A stretch of DNA of 64,000 nucleotides from Salinigranum marinum (GTDB lineage: Archaea > Halobacteriota > Halobacteria > Halobacteriales > Haloferacaceae). A model generated the notes under the pieces. It did no database searches. It was not told the origin of the DNA and saw only the letters and a list, made by a program, of their open reading frames with translations. Shown piece after piece: positions 1 through 7,635 of the stretch. The first letter of the stretch is position 1. Each line of letters opens with the position of its first letter. The translations under genes were made by a program, and so were the position numbers. The stretch is from positions 930,001 to 994,000 of the forward strand of contig NZ_CP100461.1 in assembly GCF_024228675.1 (NCBI RefSeq). The letters run 5' to 3'.

Positions 1-143
1 TCAAGACGCTCGTCGTCCACATCTGGACCGCCTACGCGGCCGGATACTTCGGTCAGGCCGCGGTCCCGGCGCTGATTCTCCTCGGCGTGTCGGGGCTGTC
101 GATGCTGGTCATCCTCTCACAGGAGGGTTACGATGTCAGATAG
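1..143 (+). CDS. ABC transporter permease, C-terminal fragment
   Basis: The third forward frame is open from the left edge to a TAG at 141-143 and encodes about 46 residues that are strongly hydrophobic in the middle (AVPALILLGVSGLSMLVIL), which fits the last membrane helix of an inner-membrane permease. It overlaps the start of the following ATPase gene by 11 bases, a spacing typical of translationally coupled ABC operons. The body of the gene is outside the window. Iron- or thiamine-type permeases are usual partners of this kind of ATPase, but the substrate cannot be read from this fragment. Confidence 0.7.
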   Translation, partial: KTLVVHIWTAYAAGYFGQAAVPALILLGVSGLSMLVILSQEGYDVR

Positions 144-1332
144 TGTACTCTCACACGGCGACGGACGAACCGACACCGAACCGACGACGCGGGCCGAGCC
201 GCCGGTGTTAGAGCTCGACGACGTCGCGAAACGCTACGGCGACGAGCCGGTCATCGCGGACCTGTCGCTGTCGGTCAACGAGGGAGAGATCCTCACGTTG
301 CTCGGTCCGTCGGGCTGTGGCAAGACCACCACGCTTCGACTCATCGCCGGGCTCGACCGTCCCGACGCGGGGACGATCCGGCTCAACGGCGACCCCGTCT
401 CCGGCGACGGCGCGTTCGTCGCGCCCGAACGGCGCGGCGTCGGCGTCGTCTTCCAGGAGTTCGCGCTCTTCCCGCACCTGACCGCCGCCGAGAACGTCGC
501 GTTCGGGCTGAAGGAGGCTTCGACGGCCGAGACGGACGCCCGCGTGCGGGAACTGCTCGACCTCGTCGGCCTCGAAGCGCAGGCCGACTCCTACCCCGAC
601 GAGCTCTCCGGCGGGCAGCAACAGCGGGTCGCGCTCGCTCGATCGCTCGCGCCCGAACCGGAGATCCTCCTCCTCGACGAGCCATTCTCGAACCTCGACG
701 TCGACCTCCGCGTGGCGATGCGCGAGGAGGTCCGTGACATCATCAAGGAGGCCGGCGTGACGGCCGTGTCGGTCACCCACGACCAGGAGGAGGCGATGAG
801 CATCTCGGACAGAGTAGCCGTCGTCAACGACGGCCGAATCGAACAGATCGGCGAGCCCGAGCAGGTGTTTCAGCACCCCGAATCCCGGTTCGTCGCCGGG
901 TTCTTGGGGTACGCCTCGTTCATCCCGGGCCACGTCGACGGCGACGTCGTCAGGACCGACCTGGGATCGGTACCGCGCGACCAGATCCACGGGCTCGCCC
1001 CCGAGTACGACGACACCGCGATCGATATCCTCGTTCGCCCCGACGACGTCCGCGCCATGCGGCCGTCGCGGGCCGACGCGAACCACGGGAACGACGTCGG
1101 CAACGCCCACGTGGTGACGAAGCGCTACCTCGGGCCGACGATCCTCTACGAGGTCGCCCTCGACGACGGGACCCGAATCCAGTGTATGCACAACCACGAC
1201 GAGCAGGTGCCGCTCGACGAACGCGTCGAACTGACGCTCCAAGCGGATCACGAACTCGCGTGGTTCCCGGGCGAACAGCGCCCCGCACTCGACTCGCGCG
1301 AGGACCAACTCCGCCACGGCGCCGACGACTGA
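133..1332 (+). CDS. ABC transporter ATP-binding protein
   Basis: 399-residue ATPase subunit that powers an importer at the cytoplasmic membrane. The nucleotide-binding domain covers roughly residues 25-260 and shows Walker A GPSGCGKTT, a Q-loop (VFQEFALFPHLT), the ABC signature LSGGQQQRVALARS, Walker B ILLLDEPFSNLD and the switch histidine in SVTHDQEEA. The remaining 130 residues look like the TOBE-type regulatory domain found in PotA/FbpC/MalK-like subunits. It overlaps the upstream permease by 11 bases, so the two are co-translated. The family fits Fe3+, thiamine, spermidine or sugar importers; the substrate-binding protein is outside the window, so substrate is undetermined. Confidence 0.93.
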   Translation: MSDSVLSHGDGRTDTEPTTRAEPPVLELDDVAKRYGDEPVIADLSLSVNEGEILTLLGPSGCGKTTTLRLIAGLDRPDAGTIRLNGDPVSGDGAFVAPERRGVGVVFQEFALFPHLTAAENVAFGLKEASTAETDARVRELLDLVGLEAQADSYPDELSGGQQQRVALARSLAPEPEILLLDEPFSNLDVDLRVAMREEVRDIIKEAGVTAVSVTHDQEEAMSISDRVAVVNDGRIEQIGEPEQVFQHPESRFVAGFLGYASFIPGHVDGDVVRTDLGSVPRDQIHGLAPEYDDTAIDILVRPDDVRAMRPSRADANHGNDVGNAHVVTKRYLGPTILYEVALDDGTRIQCMHNHDEQVPLDERVELTLQADHELAWFPGEQRPALDSREDQLRHGADD

Positions 1333-1344
1333 GACCGACTCGAC

Positions 1345-3471
1345 GTGGTCCCGACTCCGACGCCGCCGCCCGACCTCCTCGACCGCCTCCGCACGCGACT
1401 CCGCGGCGTGCATCCGCTCGACGCGCTCGGCCTCGCGCTCGCGTTCGCCGCCGGCGTCGTCGTCTTTCTCGTCGCGACCGACCTCTTCGCGTACCACTCC
1501 GTCAACGACGACGAGGGCGTCTACCTCCTCCAGGCCGCGATGCTTCTCGACGGCCAGGTCGCGCTCCACCCGCCGGCGGCCATCGCCGACCTCGTCCATC
1601 CGTGGTTCTTCATCGAGGAGTCGACGCCGACGGGCCCGGTCATGTACCCCAAGTACGCGCCGGTCCCCGCCGCCGTCTTCGCCGTCGGGACCCTCGCCGG
1701 CGACGCACACCTCTCGCTCGCGGGCGTCGCCAGTCTCTCCGCGCTCTTCGTGTTCCTCCTCGGCCGGGAGGTCGCCGACCGCCCCACCGGCGTCGTCGCC
1801 GTCTGCCTCCTCGTGACGGCCCCGCTGTTTCTCCTCTCCTCGTCGGTGTTCCTCCCGTACGCGCAGACGACGATGTGGAACCTCGCGTTCGCGGTCGCGT
1901 ACCTCCGCGCCGTCGGCCGTGACTCGCTCGGCTACGCGCTCGCGGCGGGCGTCGCCGTCGGCGTCGCATTCTTCGGCCGGCCGTACACCGCCGTGCTGTT
2001 CGCCGCCCCGTTCGTCGCCCACGCCTGCTGGCGGCTGTGGCGGTCGTCCCGGGGATCGCGCGAGGGCTTTGCGCGCGTCGCGAAACGGACGGCGTGCGTC
2101 GCCGGCCCCGGCCTCGCGTTCGTTGGCGTCGCGCTCGCGTACAACGCGTTCGTCACCGGCGACCCGACGACGTTCCCCTACGAGGCGTTCGCGCCGCGCG
2201 ACGGTCTCGGCTTCGGCGAACGGGAGATCCTGGGCTACACCGAGCAGTACACCCCGGCGCTCGGAGTCGAGTCGTCCACCGAGGCACTCGCGCTCCTCGT
2301 CGACCAGTTCGCCCCGCTCGGGGCACTGGGTGTCGCGCTCGCGGCCGCCGGAGTCGCCGCTGCGTTCCGGTCCGCCCGCGTCGACCACGAGGCCGCCGCG
2401 GTCGTCCTCGGGGTCGTCCCCAGCGTCGTCTTCGGCAACGTCTACTTCTGGGGGACGCTCAACGGCCTCCGGAACGGCCTCATCGATCTCCTCGGCCCCT
2501 TCTACCACTTCGACCTGCTCGTGCCGCTGTCGCTGTTCGGGGCCGTCGGCGCGGTGACGCTCTGGCGACGCCTCCAGGGGCTCGCGTCCGCGCGGCTCTC
2601 CGCTCGGCGCACGCGGGTCGCTCTCGCAGTCGTGCTCGTCGTCTCCGCCCCGGTCGTCGTCGGGGCCGAGCGGGCGGCGATCGCCGAACCCTGGGCGGAG
2701 AACCGCCAGCGGACCGACAGCCTCGCGGCGACGTACGTTCCCCTCGAACGGGGCTTCGACGACGCCCTCGTCTACACGCCCGATCCGTACGGCGACTGGC
2801 AGCAGCACCCGTTCCAGTACCTCCGGAACGATCCCGGCTTCGATGGCCCGGTGCTCTACGTCCTCGACGAGGGGCCGGACGCCGACGTGCGGGCGCTCGA
2901 CGCCACCGACCGGACGCCGTACCGGTTCACCTACCGCGGGGAGTGGTCGGGTGCGGTCCGCCCCGTCGAGCCCCGACTGAGCCGGCTCCGCGTGCTTGAC
3001 GGCGACCGCGTCGAGGCCGTGACGACCCTCGGGACGCCGCAGGGCGCGACGCGGGCGTCGGTCCGCATCGAAACCGAGTCAGGCTTCGCCCGCTACCGGG
3101 TCGAGACGGTCGGCGACAGGGTTCGGCTCGCGTGGACCGTCACGCCCGAGGGGGCTGCGGTGACGAACCGGCCGCGGGCGGCGGGGCCGGCCGCGGTCTC
3201 GCTCCCACCCGGCGCGAGCGAAGTCGATCTCGTCGTCCGGTTCGCTACGACCGGGGGGGCCTCCGTCACGTACCGTCAGGAGGCGACCCTCGACCGCGCG
3301 AACGGATCGGTACGGGTGCTCTGGCCACCCGAGACTCGGGTCTGCCGCCTTCGGCCCGAGTGTGGCACCGAGGGAACGTGGGTCGGGCCCGACGGGTCGT
3401 ACCTCGACGGCGTGTCGGTCGACACCGACGCCCGGGCGGTGAACGGCTCGGCGACGAGCGGCGATCGGTGA
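1345..3471 (+). CDS. GT-C type membrane glycosyltransferase (GT39/ArnT-like)
   Basis: 708 residues starting at a GTG 12 bases after the ATPase stop. The first 450 residues contain many hydrophobic segments; the first long luminal loop carries an acidic SVNDDEGVYLLQAAM motif, the position where GT-C enzymes of the PMT/ArnT type keep their catalytic Asp/Glu. The last 250 residues are soluble and beta-rich, probably extracytoplasmic. Such enzymes move a sugar from a lipid-linked donor to protein or lipid on the outer face of the membrane, for example in surface glycoprotein modification. The substrate is unknown. The short gap suggests co-transcription with the transporter, though a functional link is not evident. 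GTG start chosen because no ATG lies before the first membrane helix. Confidence 0.75.
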   Translation: MVPTPTPPPDLLDRLRTRLRGVHPLDALGLALAFAAGVVVFLVATDLFAYHSVNDDEGVYLLQAAMLLDGQVALHPPAAIADLVHPWFFIEESTPTGPVMYPKYAPVPAAVFAVGTLAGDAHLSLAGVASLSALFVFLLGREVADRPTGVVAVCLLVTAPLFLLSSSVFLPYAQTTMWNLAFAVAYLRAVGRDSLGYALAAGVAVGVAFFGRPYTAVLFAAPFVAHACWRLWRSSRGSREGFARVAKRTACVAGPGLAFVGVALAYNAFVTGDPTTFPYEAFAPRDGLGFGEREILGYTEQYTPALGVESSTEALALLVDQFAPLGALGVALAAAGVAAAFRSARVDHEAAAVVLGVVPSVVFGNVYFWGTLNGLRNGLIDLLGPFYHFDLLVPLSLFGAVGAVTLWRRLQGLASARLSARRTRVALAVVLVVSAPVVVGAERAAIAEPWAENRQRTDSLAATYVPLERGFDDALVYTPDPYGDWQQHPFQYLRNDPGFDGPVLYVLDEGPDADVRALDATDRTPYRFTYRGEWSGAVRPVEPRLSRLRVLDGDRVEAVTTLGTPQGATRASVRIETESGFARYRVETVGDRVRLAWTVTPEGAAVTNRPRAAGPAAVSLPPGASEVDLVVRFATTGGASVTYRQEATLDRANGSVRVLWPPETRVCRLRPECGTEGTWVGPDGSYLDGVSVDTDARAVNGSATSGDR

Positions 3472-3535
3472 CGGGAGCTGCACGTCCCTGGTGCACGAGA
3501 GCAAATCACATGACCGAGGGGGTCGTACGAGGGGT

Positions 3536-4381
3536 ATGCAGATTCACCCGGTGCGGACGGGAACGGTTCGACTCAAGCGGCGGTACGTCGCCGCGCGGTG
3601 GCGACGGCGGTCGCTCCGCTCGCTCGACGTTCTCGCCGATCGACAGTGGACCGCGCCGCTGCCGGTGTACGCGTGGGTCGTCGAACACCCCGAGGGACTA
3701 CTCGTGGTCGATGCGGGGGCCACGGTGGCCTGTTACGACCAGGGCCGGCGCGGGCTCTTCTCCCGGCTGTTCGCCGCGCGGTCGGAGTGGTTCGACGTCG
3801 CGCCCGAGGAGGAGATCGGTCCGCAACTGCGACGACTGGGCGTCGACCCCGACGAGGTTCGGTGGGTCGTAACGACGCATCTCTGTCCCGACCACGCCGA
3901 CGGCGTCCCGTACTTCCGGAACGCCGAGGTCGTCGTCGCGCGCCGCGAGTGGGAGTCGACGGCGGAGTCGGGGCTCGACTGGCCGGCGTGGGTCCGACCC
4001 CGTCCGATCGAGTACGACGGTTCGTTCGGCCCGTTTCCCGAGAGCTACGTCCTCGCCGATGGTGTCGCCCTCGTCGCGACGCCGGGGTACACGCCCGGCC
4101 ACCAATCGGTCGTCTGCCACGACGACACCTGTGCGGTGTTCCTCGCGGGCGACACGACGTTCTCGCAGGCGCAGTTGCTGGACGGTACCGTCGCCGGCGG
4201 CGTCGACGACTACGACGCGGCGGCGACGACGGTCGAGCGGATCCGCGCGTTCGCCCACGAGACGCCGACGGTCTACCTCCCCTCCCACGACCCCGAGGCA
4301 CCGCGGCGACTCCGGCGCCGGGAGACGGTGCCGTTGGCACCCGCCGCCGCCGAATCCGCCGCCGAGCCCTCCCGCGTCTGA
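3536..4381 (+). CDS. MBL-fold metallohydrolase
   Basis: 281 residues from the ATG at 3536; the frame is open 45 bases further upstream but the extra residues look non-native. It has the metallo-beta-lactamase fold of the AHL-lactonase-like group: the metal motif is T-T-H-L-C-P-D-H (residues 113-120), then the ATPGYTPGHQSVV loop, LAGDTTFS with the bridging Asp, and a late histidine in YLPSHDPEA. The usual HxHxDH motif has Cys117 in place of the second His, which would alter one zinc ligand. Substrate is unknown; lactone or ester hydrolysis are the family options. It stands alone on the plus strand between unrelated genes. Confidence 0.85.
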   Translation: MQIHPVRTGTVRLKRRYVAARWRRRSLRSLDVLADRQWTAPLPVYAWVVEHPEGLLVVDAGATVACYDQGRRGLFSRLFAARSEWFDVAPEEEIGPQLRRLGVDPDEVRWVVTTHLCPDHADGVPYFRNAEVVVARREWESTAESGLDWPAWVRPRPIEYDGSFGPFPESYVLADGVALVATPGYTPGHQSVVCHDDTCAVFLAGDTTFSQAQLLDGTVAGGVDDYDAAATTVERIRAFAHETPTVYLPSHDPEAPRRLRRRETVPLAPAAAESAAEPSRV

Positions 4382-4423
4382 CTCGACCGCAACGACTACC
4401 TCCCGCTCCCCGTATGGTGAGCC

Positions 4424-4585
4424 ATGTCCGAGTACGTCTGCGAACACTGCGGGGCGACGGCGACGTTCGAGCGACGGTCGGTGGCCGTGTGGGAGGGCGA
4501 CGTCCCCGTGGGGAACGCGCTCGTGTTGACCTGTTCGGCGTGCGGCGTGCTCCAGCGCGTGCTCGACGCGCCGACCGAGAACTGA
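4424..4585 (+). CDS. small zinc ribbon protein
   Basis: 53-residue protein beginning MSEYVCEHCG and ending VLDAPTEN. Two CxxC knuckles (CEHC near residue 6 and CSAC near residue 37) would bind one zinc ion. Tiny zinc ribbon proteins are abundant in haloarchaea and mostly uncharacterised; some act in protein-protein or nucleic acid contacts. The start is the only ATG in frame, and it lies 42 bases after the hydrolase stop, so it may share its transcript. Confidence 0.7.
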   Translation: MSEYVCEHCGATATFERRSVAVWEGDVPVGNALVLTCSACGVLQRVLDAPTEN

Positions 4586-4646
4586 CCGCCGACGCCGCGC
4601 GGCCGAACCCGTCGGTTCCTCACGGTCCCCGTCGTACGCGAAGCCG

Positions 4647-5180
4647 ATACCCGGACCAGCTATCCTCGCCGGCGACCGCGTCTCCCACCGGGCGATCGGA
4701 GGGGAGGACCTCGACTTCCTGCACACCCACATCAACGACCCGGTCGTCTGGCGCGGCACCGACTGGTCGCGCCCCGCCACGCCCGACGCGGACCGCGAGC
4801 TTCTCGAGTACGTGAGCCACGCGGAGGCCGCGGTTCACCTCCTCGTCGCCGCGGAGTCGGCTCCCGTCGGCGTCGTCAGCTTCGATCCGATCGACTGGCG
4901 AGCACGGATCGCCGAACTCGGCTACTGGGTCCCGCGGGACCACCAGGGCGGGGGGTACGGCACCGACGCGGTCGGGCTGTTCGTGACGTACGGCTTCGAA
5001 CAGCTCGGACCGCACAAGCTCTCCGCCGCGGTGTCCACGTTCGACGACCCCTCGATCCGGCTCCTCGAACGGCTGGGGTTTGTCCGCGAGGGCACCGACC
5101 GCGACGGCGAGCGCCACGACGCCTACCGGTACGGGCTGCTCGCGCCCGAGTGGCGCGCGAGCGAAGGGGAGTACAGATGA
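4647..5180 (+). CDS. GNAT family N-acetyltransferase with no canonical start codon
   Basis: The reading frame from about 4647 to the TGA at 5178-5180 encodes a complete GNAT-like domain: an N-terminal PGPAILAGDRVSHRAIGGED segment, a conserved HINDPVVWRG region, then the acetyl-CoA loop WVPRDHQGGGYGTDAV and the late RLLERLGFVREG motif, typical of RimJ/RimL-like enzymes. No ATG, GTG or TTG precedes the domain in this frame: the family-like N-terminus begins at an ATA codon (4647-4649). The first normal start, GTG at 4812, would remove about 55 residues including strands of the fold. So this is a start-codon-loss pseudogene, a sequence error, or a rare ATA start. Acetyl-acceptor unknown. Confidence 0.65.
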   Translation: MPGPAILAGDRVSHRAIGGEDLDFLHTHINDPVVWRGTDWSRPATPDADRELLEYVSHAEAAVHLLVAAESAPVGVVSFDPIDWRARIAELGYWVPRDHQGGGYGTDAVGLFVTYGFEQLGPHKLSAAVSTFDDPSIRLLERLGFVREGTDRDGERHDAYRYGLLAPEWRASEGEYR

Positions 5181-5221
5181 GTGAGGAAGAGTACAGATGT
5201 ACAGATGAGTGAGGAAGAGTA
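5171..5221 (+). repeat. 23-bp direct repeat at the end of the GNAT gene
   Basis: Two identical 23-base copies (5171-5193 and 5199-5221; unit begins GTACAGATGAGTGAGG) lie with a 28-base period across the GNAT stop codon, and the first nine bases occur a third time at 5191-5199. The repeat sits between convergent genes. It looks like a local duplication rather than a functional element. Confidence 0.85.
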
Positions 5222-5232
5222 AACCGGGTCGG

Positions 5233-7635
5233 CTACGGCTCGCGCCGCCAGACGATCGCCTGAGAGTTCGCGAGTTCGACCTCTTCCCCCGCGTCCACGC
5301 CGGGTGCCGCCAGCGCGACCTCCCAGCCCTCGGTGGGGACGTCGGGCATCTCCTCCTGCAAGAGAGCGGGCGACACCGTGACCGGGACACCCTCCATGTT
5401 CGCCGCGAACAGCAACTGCTCGTCGCCGTCGGGCGAGATCCGGAAGCCGTAGTACAGCACCGTCGCCTCGGTCGGGTGACGGTAGCCGTAGTACTCGTCG
5501 CCCTCGAAGTCGACGTCGGAACGCAGCCACGGCCGCTCCTGGCGGAACTCTCTCACACGCAAGTCGAACGCCGTCCGCTCGTCGTCCTGGCTCTCGTACC
5601 AGTTGGCGAGGTTGGCGAACTCGTGGACGTCCCGCATCCACGCGTAGGCGTACTCCTCCAGATCGCTCGCGGAGAGGTCGTCGCCGAACGGCTGTTCCAT
5701 CGCCGAGAGCATGCCGGCCATCACGTCGAGGTCGTAGTCGGTCGAGGTGACCGCCGCCGAGAGCGCGTTCATGAACGTCAGCAGTTCGTCGCGCTCCGTG
5801 AAGCCGAGCGCCTTGATGCGTCGGAACTGGTCGGGATCCGCGAAGTCCTCCTCGCGCACCTGCCAGTAGCAGAACTTCGACTCGTCGGAGACGACCTTGA
5901 CGTTCCAGATCGAGTCCGTGTCGCGGATGAACCCCCACGGCGCGCGCATGTTGGCGTGGATGAAGTCCATCGGCACTCCCGGCGAGAAGCAGTAGAAGAA
6001 CATGCTCGACGCCGGGTTGTTGTAGGCGTTGTCGAGCGTCTCGGGGTAGTCCTCCCCGAGGTAGGGGTTGACCGGCGACTGGTTGAACGCCACCGTGGGG
6101 TCGATCTGTGTCCCCCGCCGGATGGTGTCGTGGTTCGCCACCCCGGTGAGCCACTGGCTGCCGAACTCACACACCTCCTTGACGCGCCACCACTTCGTCG
6201 CCCAGAACGTGAGCAGGGCGGGCGTGTTGTGCGCGAACGTGATCGGCGACCACTGGAACGAGTGGGGGTGCCGTTCGATGAGTGAGCGGTAGGAGGACGC
6301 GAGTTCCCAGTCCTCGCGCGGCCACGGCCGGCCGTCCTCGTAGATCATCCACGGGCGATACTCCGTACCGGCGACCTCCTGGGTCACCCGATCCATCTCG
6401 GCGAGGAACGCGTCGTCGTGGACGTTCTCCTCCGTCTCGGGGTCGTAGTAGGTGAAGTCCTGCGCGCCGTCGACGCGGATGCCATCTGCGCCGTAGTCCA
6501 TCCGGCGGCGCTGGAGTTCGAGCAGGACGGCACGGACCGTGGGGTGCTTGTAGTGGAGGTGCTTGCCGTACATCCCCGGCCCCTCGAAGTAGTAGTCGTT
6601 CAACAACTCGGCCCCGCGGTTGTCGGCGTGGCCGAGCGCGACGTCGAACACCACCTTGATCGGGTCGGGGAGGGTGTGGCACGCGGCGATGAAGTCGACG
6701 AGTTCGTCCGGCCGGCCCGTCTCCAGGACGGCGGGGTTGGTCGCCGAGTACGCCGAGACGACGATGTCGTACCCCCAGTTGATCATGTCGGGGCGGTCGA
6801 CCGCTACGGTCAGCGAGTCGCCGTCGTCGGACTGTTCGCGCCAGTAGTCCTCGAACTCCCGGTTCTCGGTTAACGGTTCGACGGGCATCAGCTGGATGCC
6901 GTCGTAGCCCGCGAAGTTTCGCTCGGCGGGCGTCAGCTCCGCGCCCGACCCGAGCGTCTCGCCGATCGACTCGTACTGCCGGGCGAGCCCGCCGAGTGTG
7001 CCGTCTTCGGTCGCCGTCCCGGGGTGGATCTCGACCATCGCGTTCGCCGGGTCAACCCGGGGGAGCCCGTCGTGGCCGGTCGTGGAGACGCGCTCGTCGT
7101 CGGTGCCTAACTGCTGGAAGTACTCGCGGTCGGCGCGCGACTCGTCGAGCGACTCCCAGTCGTACAGTTCGGCCGGCGCGAACGCCCCGAACGGAACCGA
7201 GTACGCGAGGGGATCGGCGATCGTCTCCCAGCCGTCGTCGGTCTCGTACACCAGCCGATAGAACGCGCCGAACCGGTCGCGCGTCCCCGCGCGGACGTTC
7301 GAGACGGCGACCCAGTGGTACGCGCCGTTCCGTTCGACGGGCAGGCGGTCGCGGTGGAACTCGATCTCCTCGTCGGCACCGTAGTCGATCTCACCGACGG
7401 GGGTCAGCAGTTCGAGGGAGACGGCCTCGACGGGGACGCCCTCGTCGAGGAGTTCGGGCGTCCAGAAGCCGAACTCGCCGCGGCCGTCCACGTAGTGCGC
7501 GCCGAGGCGGGTGACGAGCTCTTTCGCGGCCTCGAAGTCGTCGTCGTAGGCGGCGACGACCGCGTCGTGCCACTCGACGAGTTCCGCCGTGGCGTCGTCG
7601 TCGCGGGTGGGTTCGGAGTACCGACCCTGGCTCAT
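5233..7635 (-). CDS. GH13-family glycosidase, probable glucosylglycerol hydrolase-like
   Basis: 800-residue cytoplasmic protein without signal peptide. The alpha-amylase superfamily residues are present: strand-3 motif VVFDVALGHADNRG, nucleophile Asp389 in GIRVDGAQD, acid/base Glu433 in YEDGRPW, and transition-state Asp503 in VANHDT. The surrounding segments (NDYYFEGPGMYGKHLHYKHP) resemble cyanobacterial glucosylglycerol hydrolase-type enzymes, recalled from family knowledge and not tested. Its ATG overlaps the stop of the upstream GH13 gene by four bases, so both are translated from one mRNA. It probably processes an alpha-linked glucose compound, either a storage glucan fragment or a compatible solute. 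The product call beyond GH13 is uncertain. Confidence 0.8.
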   Translation of the reverse strand: MSQGRYSEPTRDDDATAELVEWHDAVVAAYDDDFEAAKELVTRLGAHYVDGRGEFGFWTPELLDEGVPVEAVSLELLTPVGEIDYGADEEIEFHRDRLPVERNGAYHWVAVSNVRAGTRDRFGAFYRLVYETDDGWETIADPLAYSVPFGAFAPAELYDWESLDESRADREYFQQLGTDDERVSTTGHDGLPRVDPANAMVEIHPGTATEDGTLGGLARQYESIGETLGSGAELTPAERNFAGYDGIQLMPVEPLTENREFEDYWREQSDDGDSLTVAVDRPDMINWGYDIVVSAYSATNPAVLETGRPDELVDFIAACHTLPDPIKVVFDVALGHADNRGAELLNDYYFEGPGMYGKHLHYKHPTVRAVLLELQRRRMDYGADGIRVDGAQDFTYYDPETEENVHDDAFLAEMDRVTQEVAGTEYRPWMIYEDGRPWPREDWELASSYRSLIERHPHSFQWSPITFAHNTPALLTFWATKWWRVKEVCEFGSQWLTGVANHDTIRRGTQIDPTVAFNQSPVNPYLGEDYPETLDNAYNNPASSMFFYCFSPGVPMDFIHANMRAPWGFIRDTDSIWNVKVVSDESKFCYWQVREEDFADPDQFRRIKALGFTERDELLTFMNALSAAVTSTDYDLDVMAGMLSAMEQPFGDDLSASDLEEYAYAWMRDVHEFANLANWYESQDDERTAFDLRVREFRQERPWLRSDVDFEGDEYYGYRHPTEATVLYYGFRISPDGDEQLLFAANMEGVPVTVSPALLQEEMPDVPTEGWEVALAAPGVDAGEEVELANSQAIVWRREP

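Noticed and set aside
208-2808. 866-residue minus-strand open frame opposite the ABC ATPase and glycosyltransferase
   Set aside because: Arg/Glu/Val-rich antisense translation of GC-biased genes with clear motifs on the plus strand.
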